Shown one piece after another: positions 53,776-63,126 of a stretch of 64,000 bases of DNA (its first letter is position 1; the number at the start of each line of letters is the position of its first letter). Where the stretch lies: NCBI GenBank assembly GCA_947447975.1, contig CANFLU010000008.1, positions 1 to 64,000 of the forward strand. Reading direction: 5' to 3'. Below the pieces are notes generated by a model, which was given only the letters and a program-made list of their open reading frames with translations, was not told the DNA's origin and did no database searches. The position numbers were made by a program, and so were the translations under genes. This DNA comes from Comamonadaceae bacterium. Lineage in GTDB: Bacteria; Pseudomonadota; Gammaproteobacteria; Burkholderiales; Burkholderiaceae_C.

Positions 53776-54399
53776 TCAAACACCTGTCGGCACGCCTCCC
53801 TGCCCGAACCATACCATCAGCGCAAGACTGGCCATAGTGGCGGCGATGAAGCCGTCGAGCAAGCGCCAGGCCATTGGCCTGGCAAACACCGGACGCAGCA
53901 AACGCGCACCAAAACCCAGGGCGGCAAACCAGCATAGGCTGGCGCTGGCCGCGCCCAGACCAAACCACCAGCGCCCGGCCTCGCCGCGCTGCGTCGCCAC
54001 GGCGCCCAGCAGCACCACCGCATCCAAATACACATGCGGGTTGAGAAAAGTAAAACCAAAACACGTAGCCAAGGCCGCGGGCAAGGACAGGCCAGGTGCA
54101 TCCATCGGCAACAAAGCTGCCGGATGCAGCGCGCGCCGCGCCGCAAACAGTGCATAGGCCGCCAAAAACACCGCGCCGCCGATACGGGCCGCTTCCAGTG
54201 CCTCGGGGTACTGCTGCACCAGCGCACCGCCGCCGGCAACTCCAGCGATGATGAGCAGGGCATCGGACAGCGCGCAAAAAACCACCAGCGCCAGCACATG
54301 CTGGCGCACGATGCCCTGGCGCAAAACAAAAGCGTTTTGCGAGCCGATCGCCACAATCAAAGCCAGGCTGGTGGCAAACCCCGCAATAACGTCATGCAT
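53776..54399 (-). CDS. LysE/ArgO family amino-acid exporter
   Basis: A 207-residue protein with about six helices. The start MHDVIAGFATSLALIVAIGSQ at 54399 is typical; a longer frame to 54480 is not needed. GSQNAFVLRQGIVRQHVL, FCALSDALLIIAGVAGGG and FLNPHVYLDAVVLLGAV match the LysE/ArgO family, which exports basic amino acids. The exact substrate is not determined. It is 15 bp upstream of the glutamate synthase-domain gene on the same strand. Confidence 0.92.
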   Translation of the reverse strand: MHDVIAGFATSLALIVAIGSQNAFVLRQGIVRQHVLALVVFCALSDALLIIAGVAGGGALVQQYPEALEAARIGGAVFLAAYALFAARRALHPAALLPMDAPGLSLPAALATCFGFTFLNPHVYLDAVVLLGAVATQRGEAGRWWFGLGAASASLCWFAALGFGARLLRPVFARPMAWRLLDGFIAATMASLALMVWFGQGGVPTGV

Positions 54400-54563
54400 G
54401 CTGGAAAGCTGTTCTGTGCATGTGGTGTGGGCAAACAGGTATGGCGTGACCATCGGTAAAACGGCGGCTTGCCCAAGCACTTGGCAAAGTCTGGCAAAAG
54501 TTCGCCATCACAAGAAGCGCAGCAGCGCGCCGACCCATACCGCATGAATGTCAGACCGCATTG

Positions 54564-55049
54564 TTAGCCCACCGGCGCCGCTTGCGCCAAGGACAAGAGC
54601 ACGGCCAAGCTATGCTGTACGGTGGCGCTGCGCACCTGGGCGCGGTCTCCGTCAAAGCGCTGCATTTCGCTACGCACGCCGCCCGGCGTGGCCCAGGCAA
54701 ACCAGACCGTGCCTACCGGCTTGTCCGCACTACCGCCGCCCGGCCCGGCAATACCGGTCACGGCCAGCGCACACTGCGCTTTAGAGTGCTGCAAAGCCCC
54801 TTGCGCCATGGCACGGGCTACCGGCTCGCTGACCGCGCCGTGGCGCGCAATCAGGGCCGCGTCCACGTCCAGCAATTCGGTCTTGGCGGCATTGGAATAG
54901 CTGACAAAACCGCGCTCGAACCAGTTGCTAGAACCGGCCAGGTCGGTACAGGCTGCAGCAATCAGGCCCCCGGTGCAGCTCTCCGCGGTGGCCAGCATCC
55001 AGCCACGTGCCAACAGCGCAGCGGCTACGTCCTCTACCAGGCGCGCCAT
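54564..55049 (-). CDS. pncC: Nicotinamide-nucleotide amidohydrolase (CinA C-terminal type)
   Basis: A 161-residue protein with LATAESCTGGLIAAACTDLAG, GFVSYSNAAK and AVTGIAGPGGGSADKPVGTV, the full CinA/PncC signature. It deamidates NMN to nicotinic acid mononucleotide for NAD recycling. Overlap of 16 bp with pgpA and the order thiL, pgpA, pncC are conserved in Betaproteobacteria. Confidence 0.95.
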   Translation of the reverse strand: MARLVEDVAAALLARGWMLATAESCTGGLIAAACTDLAGSSNWFERGFVSYSNAAKTELLDVDAALIARHGAVSEPVARAMAQGALQHSKAQCALAVTGIAGPGGGSADKPVGTVWFAWATPGGVRSEMQRFDGDRAQVRSATVQHSLAVLLSLAQAAPVG

Positions 55050-55603
55050 ACCGCCATCACCAGCAGGGTGCAGCCCGCGGCCACCAGGTCATCGAGCATG
55101 ATGCCCCACCCGGCTTTGGCCCAGGGCCAGCGCTCGCTGTGTACATCGATGCCATGAAACAAGGCATCGGCCCAGCCCACCGGCCCGGGCTTGACCGCAT
55201 CAAAAAACCTAAAAAGAACAAAAGCCACCGCCTGGGCCGCAAAGCTGGCTGGCGTCAAGACCCACAGCACCAACCAAAAGGCCACCACCTCGTCCCAGAC
55301 AATGCTGCCGGGATCGAGCACACCCATATTGCGCGCGGTGACCGCACACGCCCACCAGCCCAGGAGCGTGGAGGCCAACAGCGTATAGCCCCACAGCGTA
55401 TCGCTCATCCAAGGCGTCAGGCACCAAAACGTCAGCCAAGCCCAGAGCGTGCCAAAGGTACCCGGCGCGATGCGTGCCAGGCCCGAACCAAAGCCCATCG
55501 CAAACACATGGGCTGGGTGCGACAACATAAAGGCAGAGGTAGGCCGCGCTGCAAAACGGCTGGCACCCGCACCCGTGGGGAACAAAGTCTCAGGTGCAGG
55601 CAT
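55034..55603 (-). CDS. pgpA: Phosphatidylglycerophosphatase A
   Basis: A 189-residue integral membrane enzyme that dephosphorylates PGP to phosphatidylglycerol. The catalytic-type stretch is GSGLARIAPGTFGTLWA and PGSIVWDEVVAFW, with a later FDAVKPGPVGWAD. About four hydrophobic helices are present. It overlaps pncC by 16 bp. Confidence 0.94.
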   Translation of the reverse strand: MPAPETLFPTGAGASRFAARPTSAFMLSHPAHVFAMGFGSGLARIAPGTFGTLWAWLTFWCLTPWMSDTLWGYTLLASTLLGWWACAVTARNMGVLDPGSIVWDEVVAFWLVLWVLTPASFAAQAVAFVLFRFFDAVKPGPVGWADALFHGIDVHSERWPWAKAGWGIMLDDLVAAGCTLLVMAVWRAW

Positions 55604-55633
55604 GGACTCAACAGCAGGTGCTAGCGACCAGTC

Positions 55634-56125
55634 TCAGGACAGTGTGGCCAGGTAAGTTTCTAACTTGGCAAAGGTACCGATCCACCCTTGACGCATGCTC
55701 TCGTGGCTGGCATCAAAAATAGCGATCTCTTCGGGCGTAGCTTCAAAGGGGAGCCATTCCAGCTGCAAGCTGCTGCCGCTGCCTTCCTCCGTTAAGGTGC
55801 TGTTGGCCATGGTACGCAGTGGCCAGCTAGGCGCCATGGGATGGCGGGTGATACCGCCTTCCCGGTCGGAAAAATGCTGTATCAAAGACAGGCGCCGTGG
55901 TGCCTCTATGCCTAAAAATTCCCACTTGCCCCACATTTGCGTGCCATCGGGTGCCTGCAGTGCATGCAAAAACACACCGCCCACGCGAAACTCCATGTCA
56001 TAGGCCGGCATGGTGAAGCCTTGCGGTCCCATCCATTTGCACAAATGCTCAGGCTGGGTGTATACCGCCCATAGGGTGTCGCGCGAGACGGTAAAACTGT
56101 GTGAAATGCGAAATGGCGTCGACAT
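55634..56125 (-). CDS. SRPBCC (AHSA1-like) domain protein
   Basis: A 163-residue single-domain protein with FTVSRDTLWAVYTQPEHLCKW, GPQGFTMP, FRVGGVFLHALQAP and a C-terminal helix HESMRQGWIGTFAKLETYLA. It is a second, diverged AHSA1-like gene in this window (the other is at 2262). The start MSTPFRISH at 56125 is chosen over an ATG 18 bp upstream. It lies between pgpA and thiL, where it interrupts the usual order; its role is unknown. Confidence 0.87.
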   Translation of the reverse strand: MSTPFRISHSFTVSRDTLWAVYTQPEHLCKWMGPQGFTMPAYDMEFRVGGVFLHALQAPDGTQMWGKWEFLGIEAPRRLSLIQHFSDREGGITRHPMAPSWPLRTMANSTLTEEGSGSSLQLEWLPFEATPEEIAIFDASHESMRQGWIGTFAKLETYLATLS

Positions 56126-56146
56126 GGTGTTTCCTTCCAACAATGT

Positions 56147-57178
56147 TTATGGCAATGCAAGCGCGGCTGCGAAATGGTCAAAGGCGGCAAAATCGTGAGG
56201 CACTGCATGCCCTGCGGCATCGACCAGGCGCAGGCCCGGCGCAGCCTCTATGGTAGCGACTCGGGTCAGGGGCAGGCCCAAGGTGTCCGAGAGCGCAGCC
56301 AAAGTGCTGCGCTGCGCTAGCGGCGCAGTGAACACCAGCTCATAATCATCACCCCCGGCCAGCACGCATTGCATGGCGGTGCGCGCCCCCATATCGCTGT
56401 CAAACTGCGCTGTACCGCCGGCATAGGCCTGCCGAGCGGCGAGCAAGGGCAATACCTTGTCCACCTCCAAGCGGGCCCCGCAATGGGAACGCGCAAGAAT
56501 GTGGCCCAAGTCGCCCAGCAAACCGTCGCTGATATCGGCACAGGCGCTGGCGATGCCCCGCAAAGCCTGGCCCAAAGCCACCCGCGGCGTGGGTTGCTCC
56601 AGCCGCGCTCGCGCTGAGGGCAATAGCTCCGCGGGGAGCGTGAGCCGCCCTTGCAAAGCCAGCAAAGCCAGGGCCGCATCGCCCAGGCTGCCACTGACAT
56701 ACACCTCGTCCCCCGGCTGCGCACCGCTGCGCAGCAAAGCCTGCGTGGGGATCGGCAGCGCAGCCGCATCGGCCGGGACTTCGCCGTACACCGTGATGCA
56801 AACCGTCAAGGGTCCGCGCGTGGTATCGCCTCCGATGAGTTCGCAGCCATGGGCATCGGCCAAGGCCAAGAGGCCTTTGGCAAAGGGCGCCAGCCATGCG
56901 TCTTCTGCCTGCGGCAATGCCAGCGCCAAACTAAAGGCCAGGGGACGGGCGCCGCAAGCGGCCAAATCGCTCAAGTTGACCGCGAGGCATTTATGTCCGA
57001 GTAAAAAAGGATCCACGTCCGCAAAGAAATGCCGGCCTGCAACCAACATGTCGGTGGAGATGGCCAGTTGCATGCCCGGCGCAATTTGCAGCAAGGCGCA
57101 ATCATCGCCCACGCCCAGCACCGCCTTGCGCGCGGGGCGCGTGAAGTAGCGCGCTATTAGTTCAAACTCGCCCGGCAC
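56147..57178 (-). CDS. thiL: Thiamine-monophosphate kinase
   Basis: A 343-residue ATP-grasp-like PurM-fold kinase making thiamine pyrophosphate. GVGDDCALLQI, AISTDMLVAGRHFFADVDPFLLG, GGDTTRGPL and the later ISDGLLGDLGHIL and LAGGDDYELVF are the family marks. Normal length. It lies 8 bp after apaG on the same strand. Confidence 0.96.
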   Translation of the reverse strand: MPGEFELIARYFTRPARKAVLGVGDDCALLQIAPGMQLAISTDMLVAGRHFFADVDPFLLGHKCLAVNLSDLAACGARPLAFSLALALPQAEDAWLAPFAKGLLALADAHGCELIGGDTTRGPLTVCITVYGEVPADAAALPIPTQALLRSGAQPGDEVYVSGSLGDAALALLALQGRLTLPAELLPSARARLEQPTPRVALGQALRGIASACADISDGLLGDLGHILARSHCGARLEVDKVLPLLAARQAYAGGTAQFDSDMGARTAMQCVLAGGDDYELVFTAPLAQRSTLAALSDTLGLPLTRVATIEAAPGLRLVDAAGHAVPHDFAAFDHFAAALALP

Positions 57179-57186
57179 GCGGCGCC

Positions 57187-57597
57187 TTAATGCAAGGTGC
57201 GCGCACCACTGCCCGGCCCGGCACTAAGTGCATCGAGCACAAACATGGGAATGTCCACCTCAAATTTTTCCCCGTCTTCGGCAACGCAAAAAAAGCTGCC
57301 ATGCATGGTGCCCGTGGGGGTGCGCAAGCGCGTGCCGCTGGTGTACTCAAACGCCTCACCCGGTTGCAGCAAAGGCTGCTGGCCGATCACGCCCAGGCCT
57401 TTGACTTTTTCGGTATGGCCGTTGGCGTCGTTCACATTCCAACTGCGCGAGATCAGCTGCGCTGCTATCTTGCCCGTGTTGGTGATGGTGATGGTGTAGG
57501 CAAACACATACAAAGCATTTTGCGGCGCCGACTGCTGCGGCAAATACTGTGGAATTACTTCCACACGGAACTGGTAAGCGGAGCTGGGTTTGGACAT
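57187..57597 (-). CDS. apaG: ApaG protein
   Basis: A 136-residue beta-sandwich protein of the ApaG/DUF525 family. Marks are FAYTITITNTGKIAAQLISR, GHTEKVKGLGVIGQQPLLQP and FEYTSGTRLRTPTGTMHGSF. ApaG is linked to Co2+ resistance and Ap4A level in enterics, mechanism unclear. It is divergent from rpe. Confidence 0.96.
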   Translation of the reverse strand: MSKPSSAYQFRVEVIPQYLPQQSAPQNALYVFAYTITITNTGKIAAQLISRSWNVNDANGHTEKVKGLGVIGQQPLLQPGEAFEYTSGTRLRTPTGTMHGSFFCVAEDGEKFEVDIPMFVLDALSAGPGSGARTLH

Positions 57598-57683
57598 AAG
57601 CGGATGCTAACGCGCAAAATCGGGTATGTTTGACCCCCACACCTGAATAAGCCTCATTTTTCAAAGACGAAGCGAATGTGACC

Positions 57684-58361
57684 ATGAATTTCCGCATTGC
57701 CCCCTCTATTTTGTCCGCCGACTTTGCCCGCCTGGGCGAGGAGGTAAAAAGCGTCATCGCCGCCGGAGCCGACTGGATCCACTTTGACGTGATGGACAAC
57801 CATTACGTGCCCAATCTCACCTTCGGACCCATGATTTGCCAGGCGCTCAAGCCGCATGCGCACACCGCAGCGGGCACGCCGGTACCAATCGATGTACACC
57901 TGATGATTTCGCCGGTCGATGCCCTAGCCGCCGCCTTTGCCGATGCGGGGGCCGATCTGGTTAGCTTTCACCCTGACGCCTCCACCCATGTCCACCGCAG
58001 CATCCAGGCACTCAAAGCCAAAGGCGTGAAAGCCGGGCTGGTGTTCAACCCAGCAGAGCCGCTAGACGTGCTGGACTGGGTGATAGAGGATATTGACCTG
58101 GTCCTCATCATGAGCGTCAACCCCGGCTTCGGCGGCCAGGGCTTTATCGATTCGGCGCTGCGCAAAATCGAAGCCGTGCGTCAACGCATAGACGCTTGCG
58201 GCAAGGACATACGCCTGGAAGTCGATGGCGGCATCAAAACCGACAACATCCGCCGCGTGGCCGATGCCGGCGCCGATACCTTTGTGGCGGGCAGCGCCAT
58301 CTTTGGCAAGCCGGACTACAAAGCCGTTATCGACCAAATGCGCAGCGCCTTGGCCGCTTGA
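57684..58361 (+). CDS. rpe: Ribulose-phosphate 3-epimerase
   Basis: A 225-residue TIM-barrel enzyme of the pentose phosphate pathway. [44 protein letters not shown] and [11 protein letters not shown] are the catalytic and phosphate-binding signatures. The ATG at 57684 is used because it gives the family start MNFRIAPS; a GTG two codons earlier is also possible. It is a single gene between divergent apaG and convergent gspF. Confidence 0.97.
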   Translation: MNFRIAPSILSADFARLGEEVKSVIAAGADWIHFDVMDNHYVPNLTFGPMICQALKPHAHTAAGTPVPIDVHLMISPVDALAAAFADAGADLVSFHPDASTHVHRSIQALKAKGVKAGLVFNPAEPLDVLDWVIEDIDLVLIMSVNPGFGGQGFIDSALRKIEAVRQRIDACGKDIRLEVDGGIKTDNIRRVADAGADTFVAGSAIFGKPDYKAVIDQMRSALAA

Positions 58362-58387
58362 AGTAGCCCGCCAGCCTTGGGGGGGGC

Positions 58388-59602
58388 TTAGCGCACCAGC
58401 TGGTTCATCTGGATGATGGGCAGCAACACAGCCAGCACGATCAGCATCACCAGCAAGCCCATCAAGACGATGAGCAAAGGCTCCAGCAATGTCGCCAGTT
58501 GCATGGCACGGCGTTGCACTTCGCTGCTGAGTTGGCTGGCGGCGCGCTGCAACATCAGCGGCAATTGACCGGTTTGTTCGCCCAAGCGCGCAAACATCGA
58601 CAGCAAACCGGGAAAGCGTTTTTTCTGCGCCAAGGCCGAAGCCAAAGGCGCACCTTCGCGCACAGCCACCAAAGCGTCTTGCGCATCGCGGCGCATGGCC
58701 TGGTTGCTCAAGGTGTCCGAGGCGGCTTGCAAGGCTTTGAGAATCGGCACCCCCGCCGCTGCCAACATCGCGAGCGTGCTGGCAAAGCGCGCGGCGTTAT
58801 AGCTGCGCGAAAGACGTCCGATGATGGGCAAACCCAGCCAAGCGGCATCAAAGCGGTAACGCAAGTCTGGCGCGCGCAAGGCCCAGCGCGCAGCGACTAT
58901 CCCCGCAGCCAGGCTCACCAGCATCAGCCAGCCATAGCTGCGAACGATCTCGCTAAAGCCCAACATCAACACCGTTAAAAACGGCAAGGCGCGTTTGCTG
59001 CCAGCAAAAACACTGGCCACTTGCGGCACCACATAAGTCACCAAAAACAACACAATGGCCATCGCCACCAAGCTGACGATGGCCGGGTACAAAGCAGCAC
59101 CCAATAACTTGGCGTTGAGCACTTGCTGGTCTTCCAGGTCTTGCGCCAAATGCTCCAGCACCAGCCCCAAATTCCCGCTTTGCTCGCCTGCGCCAACCAC
59201 CGCCACATAGATGGCAGAAAACTCGCGCGGGTGCTGTGACAGTGCCCGCGCAAAGGTGCTGCCGCTATTGACCTCGGCTCGCAAATCGGCCACCAGGTTG
59301 CGCTCGACATCGCGTTCGGCTTCACTACTCAAAGAGGCCAAGGCGCGTTCTAGCGGTAGGCCCGAGACCACCAGGCCGGCCAACTGCCGTGTCCACACCG
59401 ACAGGGCTTGGGCACCCAACACGCGCCGGCTCAACATCGCCCCGGCACTTCCGGTTTTGACCGCTTGCACCGCCTCCACACTGAGCGGCACCAGCCCCTG
59501 CGTGCGCAACTGGGTGCGGGCTGATTTCGCCGAGTCCGCCTCCAAGGTGCCCTTGCGGGTTTGACCGTCGGCACTTAAGGCTTCGAAAGCGTAGGCGGGC
59601 AT
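58388..59602 (-). CDS. gspF: Type II secretion system inner-membrane protein GspF
   Basis: A 404-residue protein with two GspF domains and three membrane helices (around 170-190, 218-240 and 375-400). AYAFEALSADGQTRKGTLEAD starts it, LYPAIVSLVAMAIVLFLVTYV and LLEPLLIVLMGLLVMLIVLAVL are the membrane regions, and VGAGEQSGNLGLVLEHLA the conserved cytoplasmic signature. It forms the platform of the T2SS. It lies 49 bp downstream of gspE. Confidence 0.95.
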   Translation of the reverse strand: MPAYAFEALSADGQTRKGTLEADSAKSARTQLRTQGLVPLSVEAVQAVKTGSAGAMLSRRVLGAQALSVWTRQLAGLVVSGLPLERALASLSSEAERDVERNLVADLRAEVNSGSTFARALSQHPREFSAIYVAVVGAGEQSGNLGLVLEHLAQDLEDQQVLNAKLLGAALYPAIVSLVAMAIVLFLVTYVVPQVASVFAGSKRALPFLTVLMLGFSEIVRSYGWLMLVSLAAGIVAARWALRAPDLRYRFDAAWLGLPIIGRLSRSYNAARFASTLAMLAAAGVPILKALQAASDTLSNQAMRRDAQDALVAVREGAPLASALAQKKRFPGLLSMFARLGEQTGQLPLMLQRAASQLSSEVQRRAMQLATLLEPLLIVLMGLLVMLIVLAVLLPIIQMNQLVR

Positions 59603-59651
59603 GGTGGAGCGCTAGCGATGTGGTGGTGTGCTGGTGCGAGGCGCTTAGCGC

Positions 59652-61040
59652 TCAGTCCCGCGTCACGCGCAGCAGCTCTTCGCGTGTGGTGATACCGGCA
59701 TCGACCAAGCGCTGGCCGTCCTCGCGCATCAGCACCATGCCGCTGGCCAATGCCGCCTGGCGGATATCAGCCTCGGAAGCTTGGCTGTGAATTTGGGCGC
59801 GGATCGCATCGTCGGTGAGCAGTAACTCAAACACGCCGGTGCGCCCGGCGTAACCGGTATGCCCGCAAACAGCACATCCGGCACCTGCGCAGGCGGTGCA
59901 GCGCTTGCGTACCAGGCGCTGTGCCAACACACCCAGCAGCGAGGAACTGAGGAGGAAGGGCTCCACGCCCATATCGGTAAGCCGGGTGACGGCGCTGGCC
60001 GCATCGTTGGTGTGCAAAGTCGCCAGCACCAGATGGCCCGTCAGCGAGGCTTGAATCGCAATTTGCGCGGTTTCAAAATCACGGATTTCTCCGATCATGA
60101 TCACGTCTGGGTCCTGGCGCAAGATGGCGCGCAAGGCCTTGGCAAAAGTCAGGTCGATTTTGGCGTTGACCTGGGTCTGGCCCACACCGGGCAATTCGTA
60201 CTCAATCGGATCTTCCACCGTCATGATGTTGCTGCCCTGGGTATCCAAGCGTTGCAAGCCGGCGTAAAGCGTGGTGGTCTTGCCCGAACCCGTGGGGCCG
60301 GTCACCAAAATAATGCCGTGCGGTTGCGCCAGCAGTTGGCTGAAACGCGCCAACACATCGCCCTGCATACCCACCGATTCGAGGCTGAGTTTGCTTTCAC
60401 TCTTGTCCAAGAGACGCAATACCGCGCGTTCGCCGTGGGCGCTGGGCAAGGTGCTAACGCGCACGTCCACCGCGCGGGTACCTATGCGTAGCGAGATGCG
60501 GCCATCCTGCGGCAAGCGGCGCTCGGCAATGTCCAGCTCGGCCATGATCTTCAAGCGCGAAATCAGCGCCGCATGCAAGGCACGGTTGGGCTGCACCACT
60601 TCACGCAAATTGCCATCGACCCGAAAACGCACCACCGAATGGCGCTCGAAGGCTTCGATATGGATGTCACTGGCACCGTCGCGCGCGGCCTGGGTCAACA
60701 AGGCATTGAGCATGCGAATGATGGGCGCATCGTCCGAGGTTTCCAGCAAGTCTTCGATGGCCGGCAGGTCTTGCATCATGCGCGTCAGGTCGGCCTCGCC
60801 CTCCACTTCACTCACGACTGCGGCCGCGCTGGATTCGCCTTGCGCATAGGCAGCGCTGATACGCTGTACCAGGTCGGGGGCGCTGTGGTTCTGCACCATG
60901 GCCACCGGGTATTTGCGCATCACCTCACTCAAGCCGCCGGGCAGCGAGGCGGCGTGCACATGCAGCGTGAGCTGGTTACCCACATCCTCCAGCAGCACTT
61001 GCTGGGTGCGCGCAAACGCGTAAGGCAGGGGGTAGCGCAT
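59652..61040 (-). CDS. gspE: Type II secretion system ATPase GspE
   Basis: A 462-residue hexameric ATPase powering pseudopilus assembly. Walker A is VTGPTGSGKTTTLYAGL, the Asp box MTVEDPIEYEL and the Walker B RQDPDVIMIGEIRD. The zinc domain is compact: CTACAGAGCAVC gives two CxxC pairs only four residues apart, where most GspE have a long loop of about 30. It begins 1 bp after the gspD stop. Confidence 0.96.
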   Translation of the reverse strand: MRYPLPYAFARTQQVLLEDVGNQLTLHVHAASLPGGLSEVMRKYPVAMVQNHSAPDLVQRISAAYAQGESSAAAVVSEVEGEADLTRMMQDLPAIEDLLETSDDAPIIRMLNALLTQAARDGASDIHIEAFERHSVVRFRVDGNLREVVQPNRALHAALISRLKIMAELDIAERRLPQDGRISLRIGTRAVDVRVSTLPSAHGERAVLRLLDKSESKLSLESVGMQGDVLARFSQLLAQPHGIILVTGPTGSGKTTTLYAGLQRLDTQGSNIMTVEDPIEYELPGVGQTQVNAKIDLTFAKALRAILRQDPDVIMIGEIRDFETAQIAIQASLTGHLVLATLHTNDAASAVTRLTDMGVEPFLLSSSLLGVLAQRLVRKRCTACAGAGCAVCGHTGYAGRTGVFELLLTDDAIRAQIHSQASEADIRQAALASGMVLMREDGQRLVDAGITTREELLRVTRD

Positions 61041-61041
61041 A

Positions 61042-63120
61042 TCAGTTTTTGGCGGGCAGCGCTGGCAGCAGCGGGCCTTCGTTGATCGGCGTGGTCTGGC
61101 TGGGCGCCGGTTGCGCCTCTTTCATACCGCCGAGCATTTGCTCATAGCGCTCCATGGACAGGCGGTCGCTGGACGCGGCATCTCGCACCACCACCGGCCG
61201 CAAAAACACCATCAAGTTCGATTTTTTTCGGGTGCGCGAATTGCTCTTGAACAAGCTGCCAAAGAACGGTAAATCGCCCAGGCCCGGAATCTTGTCGTTG
61301 TTGCCGGTGAAGTTATCCTGCAACAAGCCACCGAGCACCACTACCGAGCCGTCATCAACCAATACATTCGATTCGATGGTGCGCTTGTTGGTGGTAGGCC
61401 CGTTCGCGCTGGATGCGGAGCTGCTATCGACGGCCGAGACCTCTTGGTAAATGGTGAGCTTGACGGTGCCGTTAGCGCTGATTTGCGGCTTGACTTTGAG
61501 CGTCAAACCGACGTCTTTGCGTTCAATGGTTTGGAAAGGATTGACTGCGCCATTGCCGGTGCCGGTATTGGTGAACTGGCCGGTGACGAAGGGCACGTTT
61601 TGCGCGATCACGATCTTGGCTTCTTCATTGTCCAAGGTGAGCAAATTAGGTGTGGACAGCACATTGCCCGAACCCGAGCTCTCCAGAAAACGCGCCAGCG
61701 CGCCCAGAACGTATTTGCCGTCGTATTGCGTGGCGATACCCAGGTTCAAACCCGGCTTGGGCAGTGCCGTACCCGCCGCAGCGCCCGCCGCCAAACTAAT
61801 GAGATTGGCGCCGCCCGAGCCAAAGTTGGTGCCCAGCACGCCCACGGTGCCATCGCCCACCTTGCCCAATACGCCCTGCCACTGCACGCCAAAGTCGGCC
61901 GCTTTATCGGAGCTGACTTCGGCAATCAGGCTTTCGATAAACACCTGGGCGCGGCGTCCGTCCAGCATGTCAATCACTTCGCGTAACTGGCGGTACTGCG
62001 GGTCCGGCGCGGTGATGATGAGCGAGTTGGTGGCCACATCGGCCTGCACCTGACCTCCTGTAGTGGCCGCCGAGGGGCCACCTGCACCGGGTGCTGCGCC
62101 CCCGCCCCCAGGCGCAGTTTGTGCACCGGCGCTGCCCGCGCTCATGGCGGCACGCAGGGTCGCAGCCAGCTTGGTGGCATCGGCATTCTTGAGACTGACG
62201 ACCCGCAAAATACCGGCCTCGCCATTGCCCTGGTTGGACGCGCGATCGAGCTTTTCGACCAAGGATTTGATTTGCGCCATGCGCGCGCTGTTGGCTGCAC
62301 GCACCAGCAGCGCATTGCTGCGCGCCTCGGCAATCACCGTGGTCTTGAAGCCGCCATCGGCCGCCGCACCCGGCGCTGCCCCTGCCACGCCGCCAGACTC
62401 TAGCAAGCGCGTGACCAAAGGCGCCACATCCACCGCGATGGCGTTCTTCAGTTCAATCACTTCCACCTCGGTGGCGTTGCTGACATCGAGCGCCGCGATG
62501 ATGCGCGCGATGCGGCGCAAATTGTCCGCGTAGTCGGTAATGACCAGGGAGTTATTCACCGGGTTGGCGTTGATGGTGTTGTTGGGGCTAATGAGCGGGC
62601 GCAGTATGGTCACCAAGTTGTTGGCTGACTCAAAATTGAGCTTGAATATCTGCGTGCTGATTTGCGCGCCAGGCGCGCCCTTAGGCGCGCTCTCATTGGT
62701 TTCTACCGCAGCGCTTTGCAACTTGGCGTCGGCCTCGGGCACTACCTTGAACAAGCCTGCCGACTCCACCATGGTGTAACCCTGCATACGCAAGCTGGTC
62801 AGGAACTGCGCCATGGCCACTTGCGGGCTGACCGATTTTTCACTCACCAAATTGATCTGGCCTTTGACACGGGGATCGACCACCACGTTCATACCTGAAA
62901 TCACGCCCATGGTGCGGGCCACGGCCTCGATATCGGCCGCATTGAAATTGAGGGTGATGTGATCGCCGCGTTTGTAGGTCGCATCCGGCTTGGCCGCGGC
63001 AGATGCAGCCGAAGCCGGGGCCACGCTTTGCGCATACGCTGGCACCAGGCATGCGCAGCACAGCAGCAGGCCCAGGGCCGCTGAAAGACCGGACGTTTTG
63101 AAATGCGCAAATACTGTCAT
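61042..63120 (-). CDS. gspD: Type II secretion system secretin GspD
   Basis: A 692-residue outer-membrane secretin with a signal peptide (LGLLLCCACLVPAYAQ). An N0 domain (ITLNFNAADIEAVARTMGVI) and several N1-N3 domains (for example VDVAPLVTRLLESGGVAG) precede the secretin core with VLSTPNLLTLDNEEAKI, GNVLSTPN and VVLGGLLQDNFT. A glycine/alanine-rich linker interrupts N3 around residues 325-355. It forms the exit pore for folded proteins. Confidence 0.96.
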   Translation of the reverse strand: MTVFAHFKTSGLSAALGLLLCCACLVPAYAQSVAPASAASAAAKPDATYKRGDHITLNFNAADIEAVARTMGVISGMNVVVDPRVKGQINLVSEKSVSPQVAMAQFLTSLRMQGYTMVESAGLFKVVPEADAKLQSAAVETNESAPKGAPGAQISTQIFKLNFESANNLVTILRPLISPNNTINANPVNNSLVITDYADNLRRIARIIAALDVSNATEVEVIELKNAIAVDVAPLVTRLLESGGVAGAAPGAAADGGFKTTVIAEARSNALLVRAANSARMAQIKSLVEKLDRASNQGNGEAGILRVVSLKNADATKLAATLRAAMSAGSAGAQTAPGGGGAAPGAGGPSAATTGGQVQADVATNSLIITAPDPQYRQLREVIDMLDGRRAQVFIESLIAEVSSDKAADFGVQWQGVLGKVGDGTVGVLGTNFGSGGANLISLAAGAAAGTALPKPGLNLGIATQYDGKYVLGALARFLESSGSGNVLSTPNLLTLDNEEAKIVIAQNVPFVTGQFTNTGTGNGAVNPFQTIERKDVGLTLKVKPQISANGTVKLTIYQEVSAVDSSSASSANGPTTNKRTIESNVLVDDGSVVVLGGLLQDNFTGNNDKIPGLGDLPFFGSLFKSNSRTRKKSNLMVFLRPVVVRDAASSDRLSMERYEQMLGGMKEAQPAPSQTTPINEGPLLPALPAKN

Positions 63121-63126
63121 GAAATT

